A stretch of 64,000 bases of DNA, taken from Allolucifera butyrica. Its GTDB lineage: Bacteria > Bacillota > Negativicutes > Sporomusales > UPPP01. Numbering within the stretch: the stretch's first letter is position 1; each line of letters opens with the position of its first letter. A program made the translations under genes and the position numbers. The notes under the pieces were generated by a model. The model had not been told where the DNA came from. It did no database searches and worked only from the letters and a program-made list of their open reading frames with translations. Location of the stretch: the NCBI RefSeq assembly GCF_900476375.1, contig NZ_UPPP01000055.1, forward strand, positions 59,859 to 123,858, in the 5' to 3' direction. Shown here piece after piece: positions 18,398-26,736 of the stretch.

Positions 18398-19576
18398 ATG
18401 GCGATATTTAAAGATGCCGGTAGCAGTCATTCCGACCGCTCGCTGTGGGATCGCAAACGCCACCGGCAGCTGGTGGAGGAAGGAATCAAGAAGAATCTGG
18501 GGCATATTATTGCGGAAGAAAGCATAATCGGTCAGAGCAAAGATAAAAAAATTAAAATACCGATTAAAGGAATTAAGGAATATCAGTTTATTTACGGCAA
18601 AAATCAAGGCGGGACCGGTTCCGGCAATGGTACGGAGCAGAAGGGACAGGTTATCGGCAAAGCCGGCGGGGACGAGGCGGAAGGAGACGGTGCCGGTAAG
18701 CCGGGCAGCCAGCCCGGTGAAGATATTCTGGAAATGGAAATTACCCTGGATGAACTGGTGGAATACTTATTTGAAGACTTGCAACTGCCCGACATGGAAA
18801 AAAAGAAATTTGCCCAGTTAGAAGCAGAATACCGGTTCAAAAAATCCGGCTATCAGAAAAAGGGGATACCGCCCCGTCTGGCCAAAAAGCGGTCGGTCAT
18901 CGAAAAGTTAAAACGTCAGCAAACGGTGAAAAGAGGGCTGGAATGCCCTGACGATGCCGAGCCGGAACGGGTGCCCTTCCGTGAGGATGACCTGCGTTAT
19001 TTTCGGGTAAAAGAAGATATGCGCCGTCATTCCAACGCAGTCGTTATTTGTATTATGGATACATCCGGCTCGATGGACCAGACCCGGAAATATCTGGCCC
19101 GCAGTTTTTATTTCCTGCTGTATCGTTTTGTGCGCTATAAATATGAAAATGTGGAAGTGGCTTTTGTGGCGCACAGTACTGAAGCCAAGGAAGTCAATGA
19201 AGAAGAGTTTTTTCACAAAGGGGAATCAGGGGGTACATTCATCAGCAGCGGTTATGCCAAAGCCCTGGAGATCATTGAACAGCGTTATAATCCCGAAATC
19301 TGGAACATTTACGCTTTTCATTGCAGTGACGGCGACAATTGGCCGGAAGACAACGCGAAGGCCGTGGAACTGGCCCGGGAGCTTTGCCGGGTATGCAACC
19401 TTTTCGGCTATGGGGAAGTGGCGGAGAGTTCCTGGGGCAGTATCCGCCGGGAACTGGAGAAAAGTGTAAAAGAAGAAAACTTTGTTATGGCCAGCATGAA
19501 AACGAAGGAAGACATTTGGCCGGCTTTCAAGCGGCTCCTGGAAAAGGAAACGGCAGACGGAGGTGACGGGCTGTGA
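18398..19576 (+). CDS. yhbH: sporulation protein YhbH (DUF444 family)
   Basis: 392 aa, the same length as Bacillus YhbH. The N-terminus is charged (HSDRSLWDRKRHRQLVEEG), then comes a Gly/Lys-rich linker near residues 80-110, and a von Willebrand A-like domain from about 210 with the MIDAS-type CIMDTSGSMDQ motif. The ATG at 18398 is chosen for GGGAGAG upstream; in-frame starts further left overlap prkA. It overlaps spoVR by four bases (GTGA), showing translational coupling. Confidence 0.93.
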   Translation: MAIFKDAGSSHSDRSLWDRKRHRQLVEEGIKKNLGHIIAEESIIGQSKDKKIKIPIKGIKEYQFIYGKNQGGTGSGNGTEQKGQVIGKAGGDEAEGDGAGKPGSQPGEDILEMEITLDELVEYLFEDLQLPDMEKKKFAQLEAEYRFKKSGYQKKGIPPRLAKKRSVIEKLKRQQTVKRGLECPDDAEPERVPFREDDLRYFRVKEDMRRHSNAVVICIMDTSGSMDQTRKYLARSFYFLLYRFVRYKYENVEVAFVAHSTEAKEVNEEEFFHKGESGGTFISSGYAKALEIIEQRYNPEIWNIYAFHCSDGDNWPEDNAKAVELARELCRVCNLFGYGEVAESSWGSIRRELEKSVKEENFVMASMKTKEDIWPAFKRLLEKETADGGDGL

Positions 19577-20862
19577 GTGAATATTCGTTACAGGAACTGT
19601 CTTGCTGGAATGACCGGATTGAGGAGCGGGTAAAGCAGGCGGGTCTTGACTATTATGAACAGCATTTCGAAATCTGCAGCTATGAAGATATGCTGTGTTA
19701 TGAGGCCTATGTCGGCATGCCGGCTCACTATCCCCACTGGAGTTACGGCAAAGCCTACGAGCGGCAGAAGACATTTTATCAATATAATCTGACCGGCCTG
19801 CCTTATGAAATGGTCATCAATTCCAACCCATGCATTGCTTATTTAATGAAAGACAATACGCTGCTCCTGCAAATTTTAACGATGGCCCATGTATACGGCC
19901 ACAACGATTTTTTTAAAAACAACCGCCTGTTCCGGCGGGACACGCGCGCTGACATGGCGGTGGAGATGTTTAAAACGCATGCCAACAGGGTGCGGGAGTA
20001 TATCCAGGACCCGGGAATCGGCCCCGTTAAAGTGGAGCGTATTTTAGACGCCGCCCATGCCTTGCGCTTTCAAGTTCCCCGGCACGGCGAGAAAAAACAG
20101 TCTGACCGTAAGGAACTGGCCAAGGAAGTCTACGAACTTGTTCCGGCCCGCTTGGCCGACGATTTATTAGGTTTTTTGGCCGAAAAGGGACGGCTGACGG
20201 ACTGGGAACAGGATCTTGTGCATATTGTGCGGGAGGAGAGTATGTATTTTATGCCGCAGCTGGAAACTAAGATCATGAATGAAGGCTGGGCCAGTTACTG
20301 GCATTACCGGATTTTACAGGAACTCGAATTGCCGCAGGAATTGCATCTGGAATTTTTACAGCGTCATAATCTGGTGGTACGTCCGCACGAAGGCCGTATC
20401 AACCCTTATTTTGTCGGTTTTAAAATGTTCGAATACCTGGATAAAAAGCCCGGCGGACGGGAGCAAATCATGACAGCCCGGCGGGAGGAGCGGGACCAGT
20501 CGTTTCTGCGGCGCTATTTGAACCGGGAACTCTGCGAAGAGATGCATCTTTTCTCCTATGGCTCCGAGGGAGAAAACATCATCGTAGAGGATATAGCCGA
20601 CGAAGAGGGCTGGCAAAATGTTCGCGACACATTGGCCAATTCGGTGGGGATCGCCGGTATCCCCGTTATTGTGCCCCAAACGGTGTGTAAGGGAGTTCTG
20701 GAATTGAAACATGAGTTTGACGGGCGGGAATTGGAAATGGGGTATACCCGGGAAACGCTCAAGTATGTAGCGGAATTATGGGGTGGCGAGGTATCGCTGT
20801 CCACCGTTCTCAACGGCAGGGAAACAGTTTTGCGCTGTAATGAACAGAAAGAGATATCCTAA
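19573..20862 (+). CDS. spoVR: stage V sporulation protein R (SpoVR family)
   Basis: 429 aa. SpoVR signature regions: FEICSYEDMLCYEAYVGMP near residues 35-53, MPAHYPHWSYGK, the NEGWASYWHYRIL block near 236-248, and the Gly-rich NPYFVGFKMFEYL near 285. It is needed for normal spore cortex formation in Bacillus. GTG start overlaps the yhbH stop. Last gene of the sporulation operon; strong terminator follows directly. Confidence 0.95.
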   Translation: MSEYSLQELSCWNDRIEERVKQAGLDYYEQHFEICSYEDMLCYEAYVGMPAHYPHWSYGKAYERQKTFYQYNLTGLPYEMVINSNPCIAYLMKDNTLLLQILTMAHVYGHNDFFKNNRLFRRDTRADMAVEMFKTHANRVREYIQDPGIGPVKVERILDAAHALRFQVPRHGEKKQSDRKELAKEVYELVPARLADDLLGFLAEKGRLTDWEQDLVHIVREESMYFMPQLETKIMNEGWASYWHYRILQELELPQELHLEFLQRHNLVVRPHEGRINPYFVGFKMFEYLDKKPGGREQIMTARREERDQSFLRRYLNRELCEEMHLFSYGSEGENIIVEDIADEEGWQNVRDTLANSVGIAGIPVIVPQTVCKGVLELKHEFDGRELEMGYTRETLKYVAELWGGEVSLSTVLNGRETVLRCNEQKEIS

Positions 20863-20895
20863 GAAAGAAGACCGCCCTAGGCGGTCTTCTTTCTT
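20861..20895 (+). terminator. terminator of prkA-yhbH-spoVR operon
   Basis: AAGAAAGAAGACCGCC / GGCGGTCTTCTTTCTT, a near perfect 16-bp palindrome whose left arm overlaps the spoVR stop. It can act in both directions. Confidence 0.85.
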
Positions 20896-20996
20896 ATACA
20901 GGATATTAAAGGCATTTGCCGAACATAAAATATAGATTTGTGATTTATAATGAAGAATAGCTGAGAAGATCAACAGAATGAAGGAGAACGGGATTT

Positions 20997-22184
20997 ATGG
21001 AACATGTATCCTTTGACGCCGTTGTGGACCGGAAAAATACACTGGCCCGCAAGTGGGATGCGCGGCAGGAGGTTTTTGGCTGTGAAGATTTGTTGCCCAT
21101 GTGGATTGCCGATATGGATTTTTTATCGCCGCCCGCCGTGGCGGCCGCCATTCAGAAGCGGGCCGCTCATGGCATGTATGGCTATGCTTCCCGGCCCGCA
21201 TCCTATTTTGAAACAATCGTCAACTGGCTAAGTAAAAGACATCATTGGGCAGTCGAAACGGCCTGGATTTGTCCGACGCCGGCGGTGGTAACCGCAATTA
21301 GCATCGCTGTGCAAGCATTTACCCGGCCCGGAGACCGTGTCATGATCCAGACACCGGTATATCCGCCGTTTTTTGCCTGTGTGCTGAATAACAGTCGCAC
21401 GGTGGCTGAAAATCCGCTGCGAATGGCAAACGGACGCTTTTGTATGGATTTTGATCATATGGAGCGCCAAATGGCAGGCGGGGTGGCTATGTTTATCCTG
21501 TGCAGCCCGCACAATCCTGTGGGACGGGTGTGGACCAAAGAAGAATTAACCCGTTTGGCGGAGCTTTGCTGCCGCTACAACGTACTGATTATTACCGATG
21601 AGATTCATTCAGATCTGGCTTTTCCAGAATGCCGTCACATTCCGCTGGCCTCTCTGAACCCGGAGATTGCCCGGCGGACCATTACCTGCATTTCGCCTTC
21701 CAAGTCCTTCAATCTGGCCGGTTTTTACACATCTTCCACAATTATTGCCGATGCCGGGCTGAGGGAAAGGTTCCGGCAAGCCTTGGAGGCGCTGGAAATT
21801 ACGGGCAGTAATCTTTTTGGCATTGTTGCTTCGGAAGCGGCCTACGGGGATAGCGGTTTGTGGCTGGATAATTTGTTGGTTTATCTGGAGGAAAATGCGA
21901 ACTATTTACACCGTTTTTTAACGGAGCGGATTCCTGCCATTCAGATGGCCAAACCGGAAGGCACCTATCTTGCCTGGCTGGATTGCCGGCAATTAGGTCT
22001 GACCGGAATGGAGCTAAAACGGTTTTTTACACAGCAGGCTAAAGTGGGGTTGAATGACGGGGCAACCTTCGGCAAGGCGGGACAAGGTTTTATGCGGCTG
22101 AACTACGGCTGTCCCCGCGCGGTTCTGACGGAAGGGCTGGAACGAATCGACCGGGCTGTACGGCAGTATAAAGGTGGGAGATAG
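20997..22184 (+). CDS. MalY/PatB family aminotransferase (cystathionine beta-lyase)
   Basis: 395 aa fold-type I PLP enzyme. The N-terminal WIADMDFLSPPAV near residues 38-50 is a hallmark of the MalY/PatB group. PLP lysine lies in SPSKSFNLAGF near 230-240, preceded by ITDEIHSDLAF with the PLP-ring Asp. C-terminal RLNYGCPR supplies the carboxylate-binding Arg. The likely activity is C-S lyase on cystathionine or cysteine conjugates. AGGAGAACGGG precedes the ATG; dinB follows 5 bases after the stop, so both probably share a transcript. Confidence 0.9.
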   Translation: MEHVSFDAVVDRKNTLARKWDARQEVFGCEDLLPMWIADMDFLSPPAVAAAIQKRAAHGMYGYASRPASYFETIVNWLSKRHHWAVETAWICPTPAVVTAISIAVQAFTRPGDRVMIQTPVYPPFFACVLNNSRTVAENPLRMANGRFCMDFDHMERQMAGGVAMFILCSPHNPVGRVWTKEELTRLAELCCRYNVLIITDEIHSDLAFPECRHIPLASLNPEIARRTITCISPSKSFNLAGFYTSSTIIADAGLRERFRQALEALEITGSNLFGIVASEAAYGDSGLWLDNLLVYLEENANYLHRFLTERIPAIQMAKPEGTYLAWLDCRQLGLTGMELKRFFTQQAKVGLNDGATFGKAGQGFMRLNYGCPRAVLTEGLERIDRAVRQYKGGR

Positions 22185-22189
22185 TCCGT

Positions 22190-23359
22190 ATGCAACGCTG
22201 GATACTTCATGTAGACATGGATGCCTTTTTTGCCGCCGTAGAACAGCGGGACGAGCCGGCTTTGCGCGGCAAACCGGTTATTGTCGGCGGCCTGGGGAAC
22301 CGGGGGGTGGTGTCTACCGCTTCTTATGAGGCCCGCCGCTTTGGCGTGCATTCGGCTATGGCTATGGCCGAAGCCAGACAGCGCTGCCCGGGCGGGGTCT
22401 TTCTGCCGTGTGATCATGCTAAGTATAGCCGTGTGTCCAAGGCGATTTTAGCTATTTTTAACGATTTTTCCCCGTTGGTGGAGCCATTGTCATTGGATGA
22501 GGCTTTTTTAGATGTCAGCGGCATGGAAGGACTGTATGACGGACCGGAGGAAATCGCCCGGCGAATCAAACTGCGCATTCACCGCGAAATAGGGTTAACT
22601 GCCTCTGTCGGCATTGCTCCCAACAAGTTTTTAGCTAAATTGGCATCAGACTGGAAAAAACCGGACGGACTGGTGCTGGTCCGTCCGGGCGAGGAACGGC
22701 AGTTTTTATGCCAGGTTCCTGTCGACCGTCTGTGGGGGGTGGGCGATGCCACTGCTGCGGCGCTTTTTAAACTGGGAATCCGCGCCATCGGCCAACTGGC
22801 GGAACGGGATGTGACCGAGTTGGAAGGGCATTTTGGCCAGGCGGCAGCGCACAAGATGCATCAACTGGCCAGGGGAGAAGATGACCGCAAAGTAATTTCC
22901 CGGCATGAGCCGCAGTCGGTCGGACGGGAGACTACCTTTGAGGAGGACGTTAGTGACCGGGAAACGATTGCGGCCCATCTGCTGTCTTTGGCGGCTGATG
23001 TTGGTTGGCGGTTGCGCCGGATGGGGTATACCGGCAGAACGGTCACTGTAAAAATACGGTTGCCTTCATTCCAGACCCTGACTCGCAGTAAGACCCTATT
23101 AACGGCTACGGCACTGGACGAGACCATTTACCAGACTGCCGGGGATTTGTGGGAAAAGGTCCAGATTAAGGGGGGGATCCGGCTGCTGGGTGTGACAGTA
23201 TCCAATCTGCAAAGGGGCAAGGACCAACTGGCACTGTTTGCCGATGCCGATGAAAAACGGCTGGCCGTTACCGCGGCAGCCGATAGAATTCGTGACCGGT
23301 TCGGGCCGGATAGCATTATCCGGGGCCGGTTGCTTAAGCTGCGGGAAAAGGAATACTAG
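22190..23359 (+). CDS. dinB: DNA polymerase IV (Y family)
   Basis: 389 aa. Metal-binding motifs HVDMDAFFAAVE (residues 5-16) and LSLDEAFLDVSG (near 102-113) carry the catalytic Asp/Asp-Glu residues. The helix-hairpin-helix VDRLWGVGDATAAAL follows near 178, then the little-finger domain. Error-prone translesion polymerase. No C-terminal beta-clamp motif is obvious beyond the QLALFAD stretch near 348, which is itself a good clamp-binding peptide. A GGGAG site lies before the ATG. Confidence 0.95.
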   Translation: MQRWILHVDMDAFFAAVEQRDEPALRGKPVIVGGLGNRGVVSTASYEARRFGVHSAMAMAEARQRCPGGVFLPCDHAKYSRVSKAILAIFNDFSPLVEPLSLDEAFLDVSGMEGLYDGPEEIARRIKLRIHREIGLTASVGIAPNKFLAKLASDWKKPDGLVLVRPGEERQFLCQVPVDRLWGVGDATAAALFKLGIRAIGQLAERDVTELEGHFGQAAAHKMHQLARGEDDRKVISRHEPQSVGRETTFEEDVSDRETIAAHLLSLAADVGWRLRRMGYTGRTVTVKIRLPSFQTLTRSKTLLTATALDETIYQTAGDLWEKVQIKGGIRLLGVTVSNLQRGKDQLALFADADEKRLAVTAAADRIRDRFGPDSIIRGRLLKLREKEY

Positions 23360-23435
23360 AAGCTTTGTATTTATGCTTGCGCTACTCCGGGGAATACAGT
23401 AAAATACTCCAGGCAGACCGGAAAGGGCCGGGGGA

Positions 23436-23482
23436 TTCCATAAACATCCTTTGGACAGGGACAGATGAATCTGGTAAACTGA
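23436..23482 (+). promoter_or_regulatory. promoter-like module shared with prkA (35-aa gene side)
   Basis: TTCCATAAACATCCTTTGGA then ATGAATCTGGTAAACTG. TTGGAC at 23451-23456, 18-base spacer, TAAACT at 23475-23480 would form a promoter 50 bases before the small gene. Similar to 16268-16312. Confidence 0.45.
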
Positions 23483-23529
23483 TCGTACAGGGAGTCCTAT
23501 CCCTAAGTCGGTGAAAGGTGGTGTGTAAT

Positions 23530-23637
23530 GTGGTCTATATGGATGATAACCAATTAGATCTGACCATGGATGACGGGGAGCTGTTGAACCGCCACCAAGT
23601 TACCGCATTCGGAGCTTTTTTCATATTGTTAGTATAG
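23530..23637 (+). CDS. unrecognised 35-aa small protein
   Basis: A short ORF of 35 codons starting GTG, with AAGGTGG 7 bases upstream, a promoter-like module before it and a terminator (GAGGG-GAAA-CCCTC-TCTTTTTTT) 15 bases after it. The peptide is acidic in its first half (YMDDNQLDLTMDDGELL) and hydrophobic at the end (VTAFGAFFILLV), which could be a short membrane-contacting helix. No family recognised. The promoter module is shared with the prkA sporulation operon, so expression during sporulation is a reasonable guess. Confidence 0.55.
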   Translation: MVYMDDNQLDLTMDDGELLNRHQVTAFGAFFILLV

Positions 23638-23652
23638 ATTGCAGTACTTAAG

Positions 23653-23675
23653 GAGGGGAAACCCTCTCTTTTTTT
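23653..23675 (+). terminator. terminator of the 35-aa gene
   Basis: GAGGG-GAAA-CCCTC stem with a GNRA-type tetraloop followed by TCTTTTTTT. Confidence 0.75.
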
Positions 23676-23808
23676 GGGATCGAGCCTGCTTAAAAAGCGC
23701 GTCTACGTTGTTGCGGCTGCGCGTTCTCACTCAACGTACGCCTGAGTACGCCTTGTTCGAATGCTCGCCGCGCCTAGTATCCACATCTTTTTAAGCGGGC
23801 TCGGGATC
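23676..23808. mobile_element. MITE-like element with 16-bp terminal inverted repeats and 6-bp target duplication
   Basis: GAGCCTGCTTAAAAAG at 23682-23697 is the inverted partner of CTTTTTAAGCGGGCTC at 23787-23802 (one G-T pair). The 121-bp unit is flanked on both sides by GGGATC (23676-23681, 23803-23808). Inside it TACGCC occurs twice 10 bases apart. No ORF for a transposase. GGGATC is the normal first part of repeat R1, so the element appears to have inserted there and duplicated the site. Confidence 0.65.
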
Positions 23809-23919
23809 AGAAAGTATAAATTTTTGGGCTATCTCCCAAGTAGCACATGTTTCTGTTTTGCCTGGAATACCGAAAAGTAAAGTACTTTCCTTCCACTGAA
23901 AGCCCCATTGGGTCTTTCA
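23803..23919 (+). repeat. structured repeat R1, copy B
   Basis: Begins GGGATCAGAAAGTATAAA, then after about 40 bases CCGAAAAGTAAAGTACTTTC and the second hairpin AAAGCCCC-ATT-GGGTCTTTC. Left and right arms can pair in part. The upstream edge has been split by the MITE-like element. Confidence 0.7.
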
Positions 23920-23980
23920 TGGTAGAACCGCCTGCTGAAAGAGCATATGCCGCATTGTAAATTTAATTTCCATTTTGATA

Positions 23981-24009
23981 TTGACAGTAACTTGGAAAAA
24001 TAGGATAAT
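23981..24009 (+). promoter_or_regulatory. sigma-A promoter driving the riboswitch leader
   Basis: TTGACA, 17-base spacer, GATAAT. Start of transcription would be near 24016, about 15 bases before the aptamer. Confidence 0.75.
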
Positions 24010-24030
24010 TATGACGAATAATGTATATTT

Positions 24031-24104
24031 TTGGCAAACCCACCGAAAGGCGGGGACGCAAAGCTATGGGTCTAAGGACGAAGGTCTATGATTGCCAGGT
24101 TGCC
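24031..24104 (+). promoter_or_regulatory. cyclic di-GMP-I (GEMM-I) riboswitch aptamer
   Basis: Contains the family hallmarks in order: GGCAA opening the base stem, a hairpin closed by a GAAA tetraloop (CCACC-GAAA-GGCGG), the core GGGGACGCAAAGC, the tetraloop receptor-like GGTCTAAGG, and CCAGGTTGCC closing the base stem with GGCAA. It is in the leader of a GGDEF-EAL gene, so a c-di-GMP enzyme is controlled by its own product. The class is known; the assignment is by eye from conserved bases. Confidence 0.9.
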
Positions 24105-24118
24105 CGTCAAGTATGATG

Positions 24119-24147
24119 TGAAACCAGGCCCTGCCTGGTTTTTTCTT
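24119..24147 (+). terminator. riboswitch expression platform terminator
   Basis: AAACCAGGC-CCT-GCCTGGTTT stem followed by TTTTCTTT. CCAGG in the aptamer's 3' part (24096-24100) could compete for the GCCTGG arm, giving mutually exclusive folds. Confidence 0.8.
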
Positions 24148-24201
24148 TGCCGTTAATGCTGTTTCCTGATGGGGAGTGATGAATCGTAACGAGGTGAGAA
24201 G

Positions 24202-26013
24202 GTGGATAACATTGATGATTTTCCAAAGCACAAACTCGTTGAAACGGAATTGAAGCAATGCCAGGATCATTTGGAGGAACTGGTGCAGGAGCGGACGAGA
24301 GAACTAAATGAGATGAACCGCAAACTACAGAGCGAAATTGAGGCAAAACAGCAGGCGCAGGCCGTATTAGAACGCTATCAAATTCTTGCCGAGAATACCC
24401 GGGATATTATTTTGTTTTTAACGTCGCAAGGAAAGATTGTAGAGGCCAATAAAGCAGCGCTATACGCTTATGGTTATTCCCGGGAGGAATTAATGAACAT
24501 GGACATTTTTCAGTTGCGGGAAGGACAAGAGGCGCTGCTGGCGGCCGGTCAGCTGCGGCGGGCGGATGCCGAAGGTATTCTGTTCGAAACGAGGCACCGG
24601 CGGAAAGACGGCAGTCTGTTTCCGGTCCAGATAAGTTCCCGCGGTACGGTAATACAGGGAGAACGGCTGATTTTCAGCGTTATCCGGGATATAAGCGACC
24701 GCAAGGGGATGGAGGAACGGCTGCGCCGGGCCGCCATGTTTGATCATCTTACCAATCTGCCGAACCGGTACTATATAGAAGAATATTTAAATACCAAGAT
24801 TGCCGATGGCATGGTGAGCCGGCAGGGGGCTTTGCTATTCGTGGACCTGGATAATTTTAAAGTAGTTAATGATTGCTATGGTCACGGCGAGGGTGACAGG
24901 ACGCTGATCCATATTGTTGAGTGCCTGAAGCAAAATCTAAAGCCCGATGATTTTCTGGCCCGCATCGGCGGGGATGAGTTTGCCGTCTTTGTACCGGAAG
25001 CCGATTTGGAGACGGCGCAGAATATGGCCAAGCGGTTATTGACGGCATTGGAACAGAAGGATTTTTATCCGGAGGAAAGTTCGTTTCCGGTAAAAATTAC
25101 GGCGAGTATTGGTCTTACCCTCGTCGATGGTGCCATTAAGCTGGAGCATTTATTTTCGTATGCCGCCGCGGCGCTGCACTCGGCTAAGGAACACGGCAAA
25201 AACCGGCTGGTAATGATTCTGAATAGGGAAGATAAAAAGCGGGTAGCGCAAAACAGCGAAATTCTGTCACTGATTACGGATGCACTCAATGAAGGGAAAT
25301 TCCGGGTGGATTTGCAACCGGTCTGTAAAGCCGGTGCCGGGATCATGCATTATGAAGCGCTGGTCCGGATGCTGGGGCGGCAGGCAGAAATTATTTCACC
25401 GGCCACCTTCATTCCGATTGCCGAGAAATACGGCCTTATGGCCGCTGTTGACCGCTGGGTCATTATTCAGGTCTGCGAAATTCTTAAAAAGCAAAAGGAA
25501 CTGGCAATTTTTGTTAATTTATCCGGGGTCAGTCTGGGTGACGACACCTTGCTGGAATGGATTGAGACAACCATCAAACAGGGTGACGTGGACCCGCGGC
25601 GGCTGGGTTTTGAAATTACGGAAAGTACGGCGGTGAAAGATCTTACCAAAGTGGAGCGGTGGATAAGCAGATTGAAATTATGGGGCTGCCGGTTTGCCCT
25701 GGACGATTTTGGGGTAGGTTTTTCCTCATTTTCCTACTTGCAGCGGCTGCCGATTGACTTTTTAAAAATTGATGGCTCGTTCATACGGAATTTAGATTCC
25801 AACAGTACTCAGCGTGCTTTGGTGCAAGCTATGAATGCCGTAGCCCATGCGCTGGGTAAAGAGACAATTGCCGAATTTGTAGAGAACGAGGCCATTTGGG
25901 ACATTCTCCGCCGCCTGCAGGTAGATTATGGGCAGGGATATTTTTTGGGCCGGCCCATGCCGCCGCAGCATTATACCGGGGGCCCGGCTTTCGGCTTGGA
26001 CGGGGAAAAATAA
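24202..26013 (+). CDS. PAS-GGDEF-EAL cyclic di-GMP turnover protein
   Basis: 603 aa, cytosolic. Order: coiled coil (about 15-55), PAS (55-175), GGDEF (180-340), EAL (350-595). The diguanylate cyclase site is intact (RIGGDEF near 254-260), but the allosteric inhibition motif position reads KPDD in place of RxxD, so product inhibition may be weak. The phosphodiesterase site shows YEALVR, NLSG, FEITES, DDFGVG, LKIDGSF and AEFVE with catalytic residues in place. It may therefore both make and degrade c-di-GMP, with PAS deciding. GTG start preceded by GAGGTGAG. A c-di-GMP-I riboswitch and terminator lie in its leader. Confidence 0.93.
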   Translation: MDNIDDFPKHKLVETELKQCQDHLEELVQERTRELNEMNRKLQSEIEAKQQAQAVLERYQILAENTRDIILFLTSQGKIVEANKAALYAYGYSREELMNMDIFQLREGQEALLAAGQLRRADAEGILFETRHRRKDGSLFPVQISSRGTVIQGERLIFSVIRDISDRKGMEERLRRAAMFDHLTNLPNRYYIEEYLNTKIADGMVSRQGALLFVDLDNFKVVNDCYGHGEGDRTLIHIVECLKQNLKPDDFLARIGGDEFAVFVPEADLETAQNMAKRLLTALEQKDFYPEESSFPVKITASIGLTLVDGAIKLEHLFSYAAAALHSAKEHGKNRLVMILNREDKKRVAQNSEILSLITDALNEGKFRVDLQPVCKAGAGIMHYEALVRMLGRQAEIISPATFIPIAEKYGLMAAVDRWVIIQVCEILKKQKELAIFVNLSGVSLGDDTLLEWIETTIKQGDVDPRRLGFEITESTAVKDLTKVERWISRLKLWGCRFALDDFGVGFSSFSYLQRLPIDFLKIDGSFIRNLDSNSTQRALVQAMNAVAHALGKETIAEFVENEAIWDILRRLQVDYGQGYFLGRPMPPQHYTGGPAFGLDGEK

Positions 26014-26099
26014 TTTCAGCCATTTTCATAAATTAATGCCCCCTTATTATGTTGCCGCATAGTATGAAATAAGAGCAATCAACAAGGGGGAGGAAAGCC

Positions 26100-26597
26100 G
26101 TGCAATACCAAAGAGCTAAATATGGCAACTGTGGCTGCTGCCGGCTGCGCTTCAGCGTGGTGCCCGCCAACCGCCCGGCCTTCGTGGATCCTGCTTTCTG
26201 GGCGCAGGCGCGGGCAAAAGGCGAGGTGTGCGGCGACGGAGATACAGGTTATATTGAAATTAGTGCGGAAGGCCTGGTGCCACTGGGAGTATACACGGTA
26301 TTTTTTCTCACGGATCAAGGACCCTATCCGGCCGCTCCCACGGGAGTCTATTATACGGGTGACGGTGGGGATCCGAATCGTTTGACAGTCAACGGGGCAG
26401 GTGCGGTGAGTTATTATGTTGCGCCGCTTAATTATAATCCTTTCCACGGTATTTCCCTGCTCAGCGGGCTGCACGTTATTCAGGGCGTTATTATTAACTT
26501 TCATAGCGACCGGCTAAGCCACGGTTTGTCCCCCGGGGTAGATAATGTCAATGTTTTTGGCCAGCTTGTGGCGCCGATCTGCCACCCGCACCATTAG
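26100..26597 (+). CDS. uncharacterised protein with N-terminal Cys cluster
   Basis: 165 aa, not recognised. The N-terminus has GNCGCCRLRFSV (Cys near 11, 13, 14), another Cys near 43 and one near the end before an HPHH tail, which together could bind a metal. The middle (residues 50-150) is rich in Gly, Tyr, Val and Thr and looks like a beta-sandwich, with the alternation ISAEGLVPLGVYTVFFLTDQGPY typical of secreted or surface beta domains. No signal peptide is seen. GTG start with GGGGGAGG upstream. Isolated between the c-di-GMP protein and converging buk; might be a spore or surface protein. Confidence 0.7.
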   Translation: MQYQRAKYGNCGCCRLRFSVVPANRPAFVDPAFWAQARAKGEVCGDGDTGYIEISAEGLVPLGVYTVFFLTDQGPYPAAPTGVYYTGDGGDPNRLTVNGAGAVSYYVAPLNYNPFHGISLLSGLHVIQGVIINFHSDRLSHGLSPGVDNVNVFGQLVAPICHPHH

Positions 26598-26613
26598 GAA
26601 AAAGCGCTGACAA

Positions 26614-26636
26614 GTCTTTCGGCTCATAGCGCAGGG
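26614..26636 (-). repeat. intergenic repeat family R2, copy 2 (reverse)
   Basis: On the minus strand this reads CCCTGCGCTATGAGCCGAAA, 19 of 20 bases as in the copy at 13054. It is directly after the stop of the 165-aa gene. Confidence 0.55.
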
Positions 26637-26699
26637 TTCAAGGCGCGATTCCTCCTTCCCGCATCCGTCTCCGGCCAAAAGGGTCGCGACTATAGTGAC

Positions 26700-26735
26700 A
26701 AAACCTTGCTCAGGCAGTTGCCTGGCAAGGTTTTT
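26700..26735. terminator. bidirectional terminator before buk end
   Basis: AAACCTTGCTCAGGCA / TGCCTGGCAAGGTTTTT long stem with a GT loop. It serves the rightward 165-aa gene and the leftward buk. Confidence 0.8.
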
Positions 26736-26736
26736 C

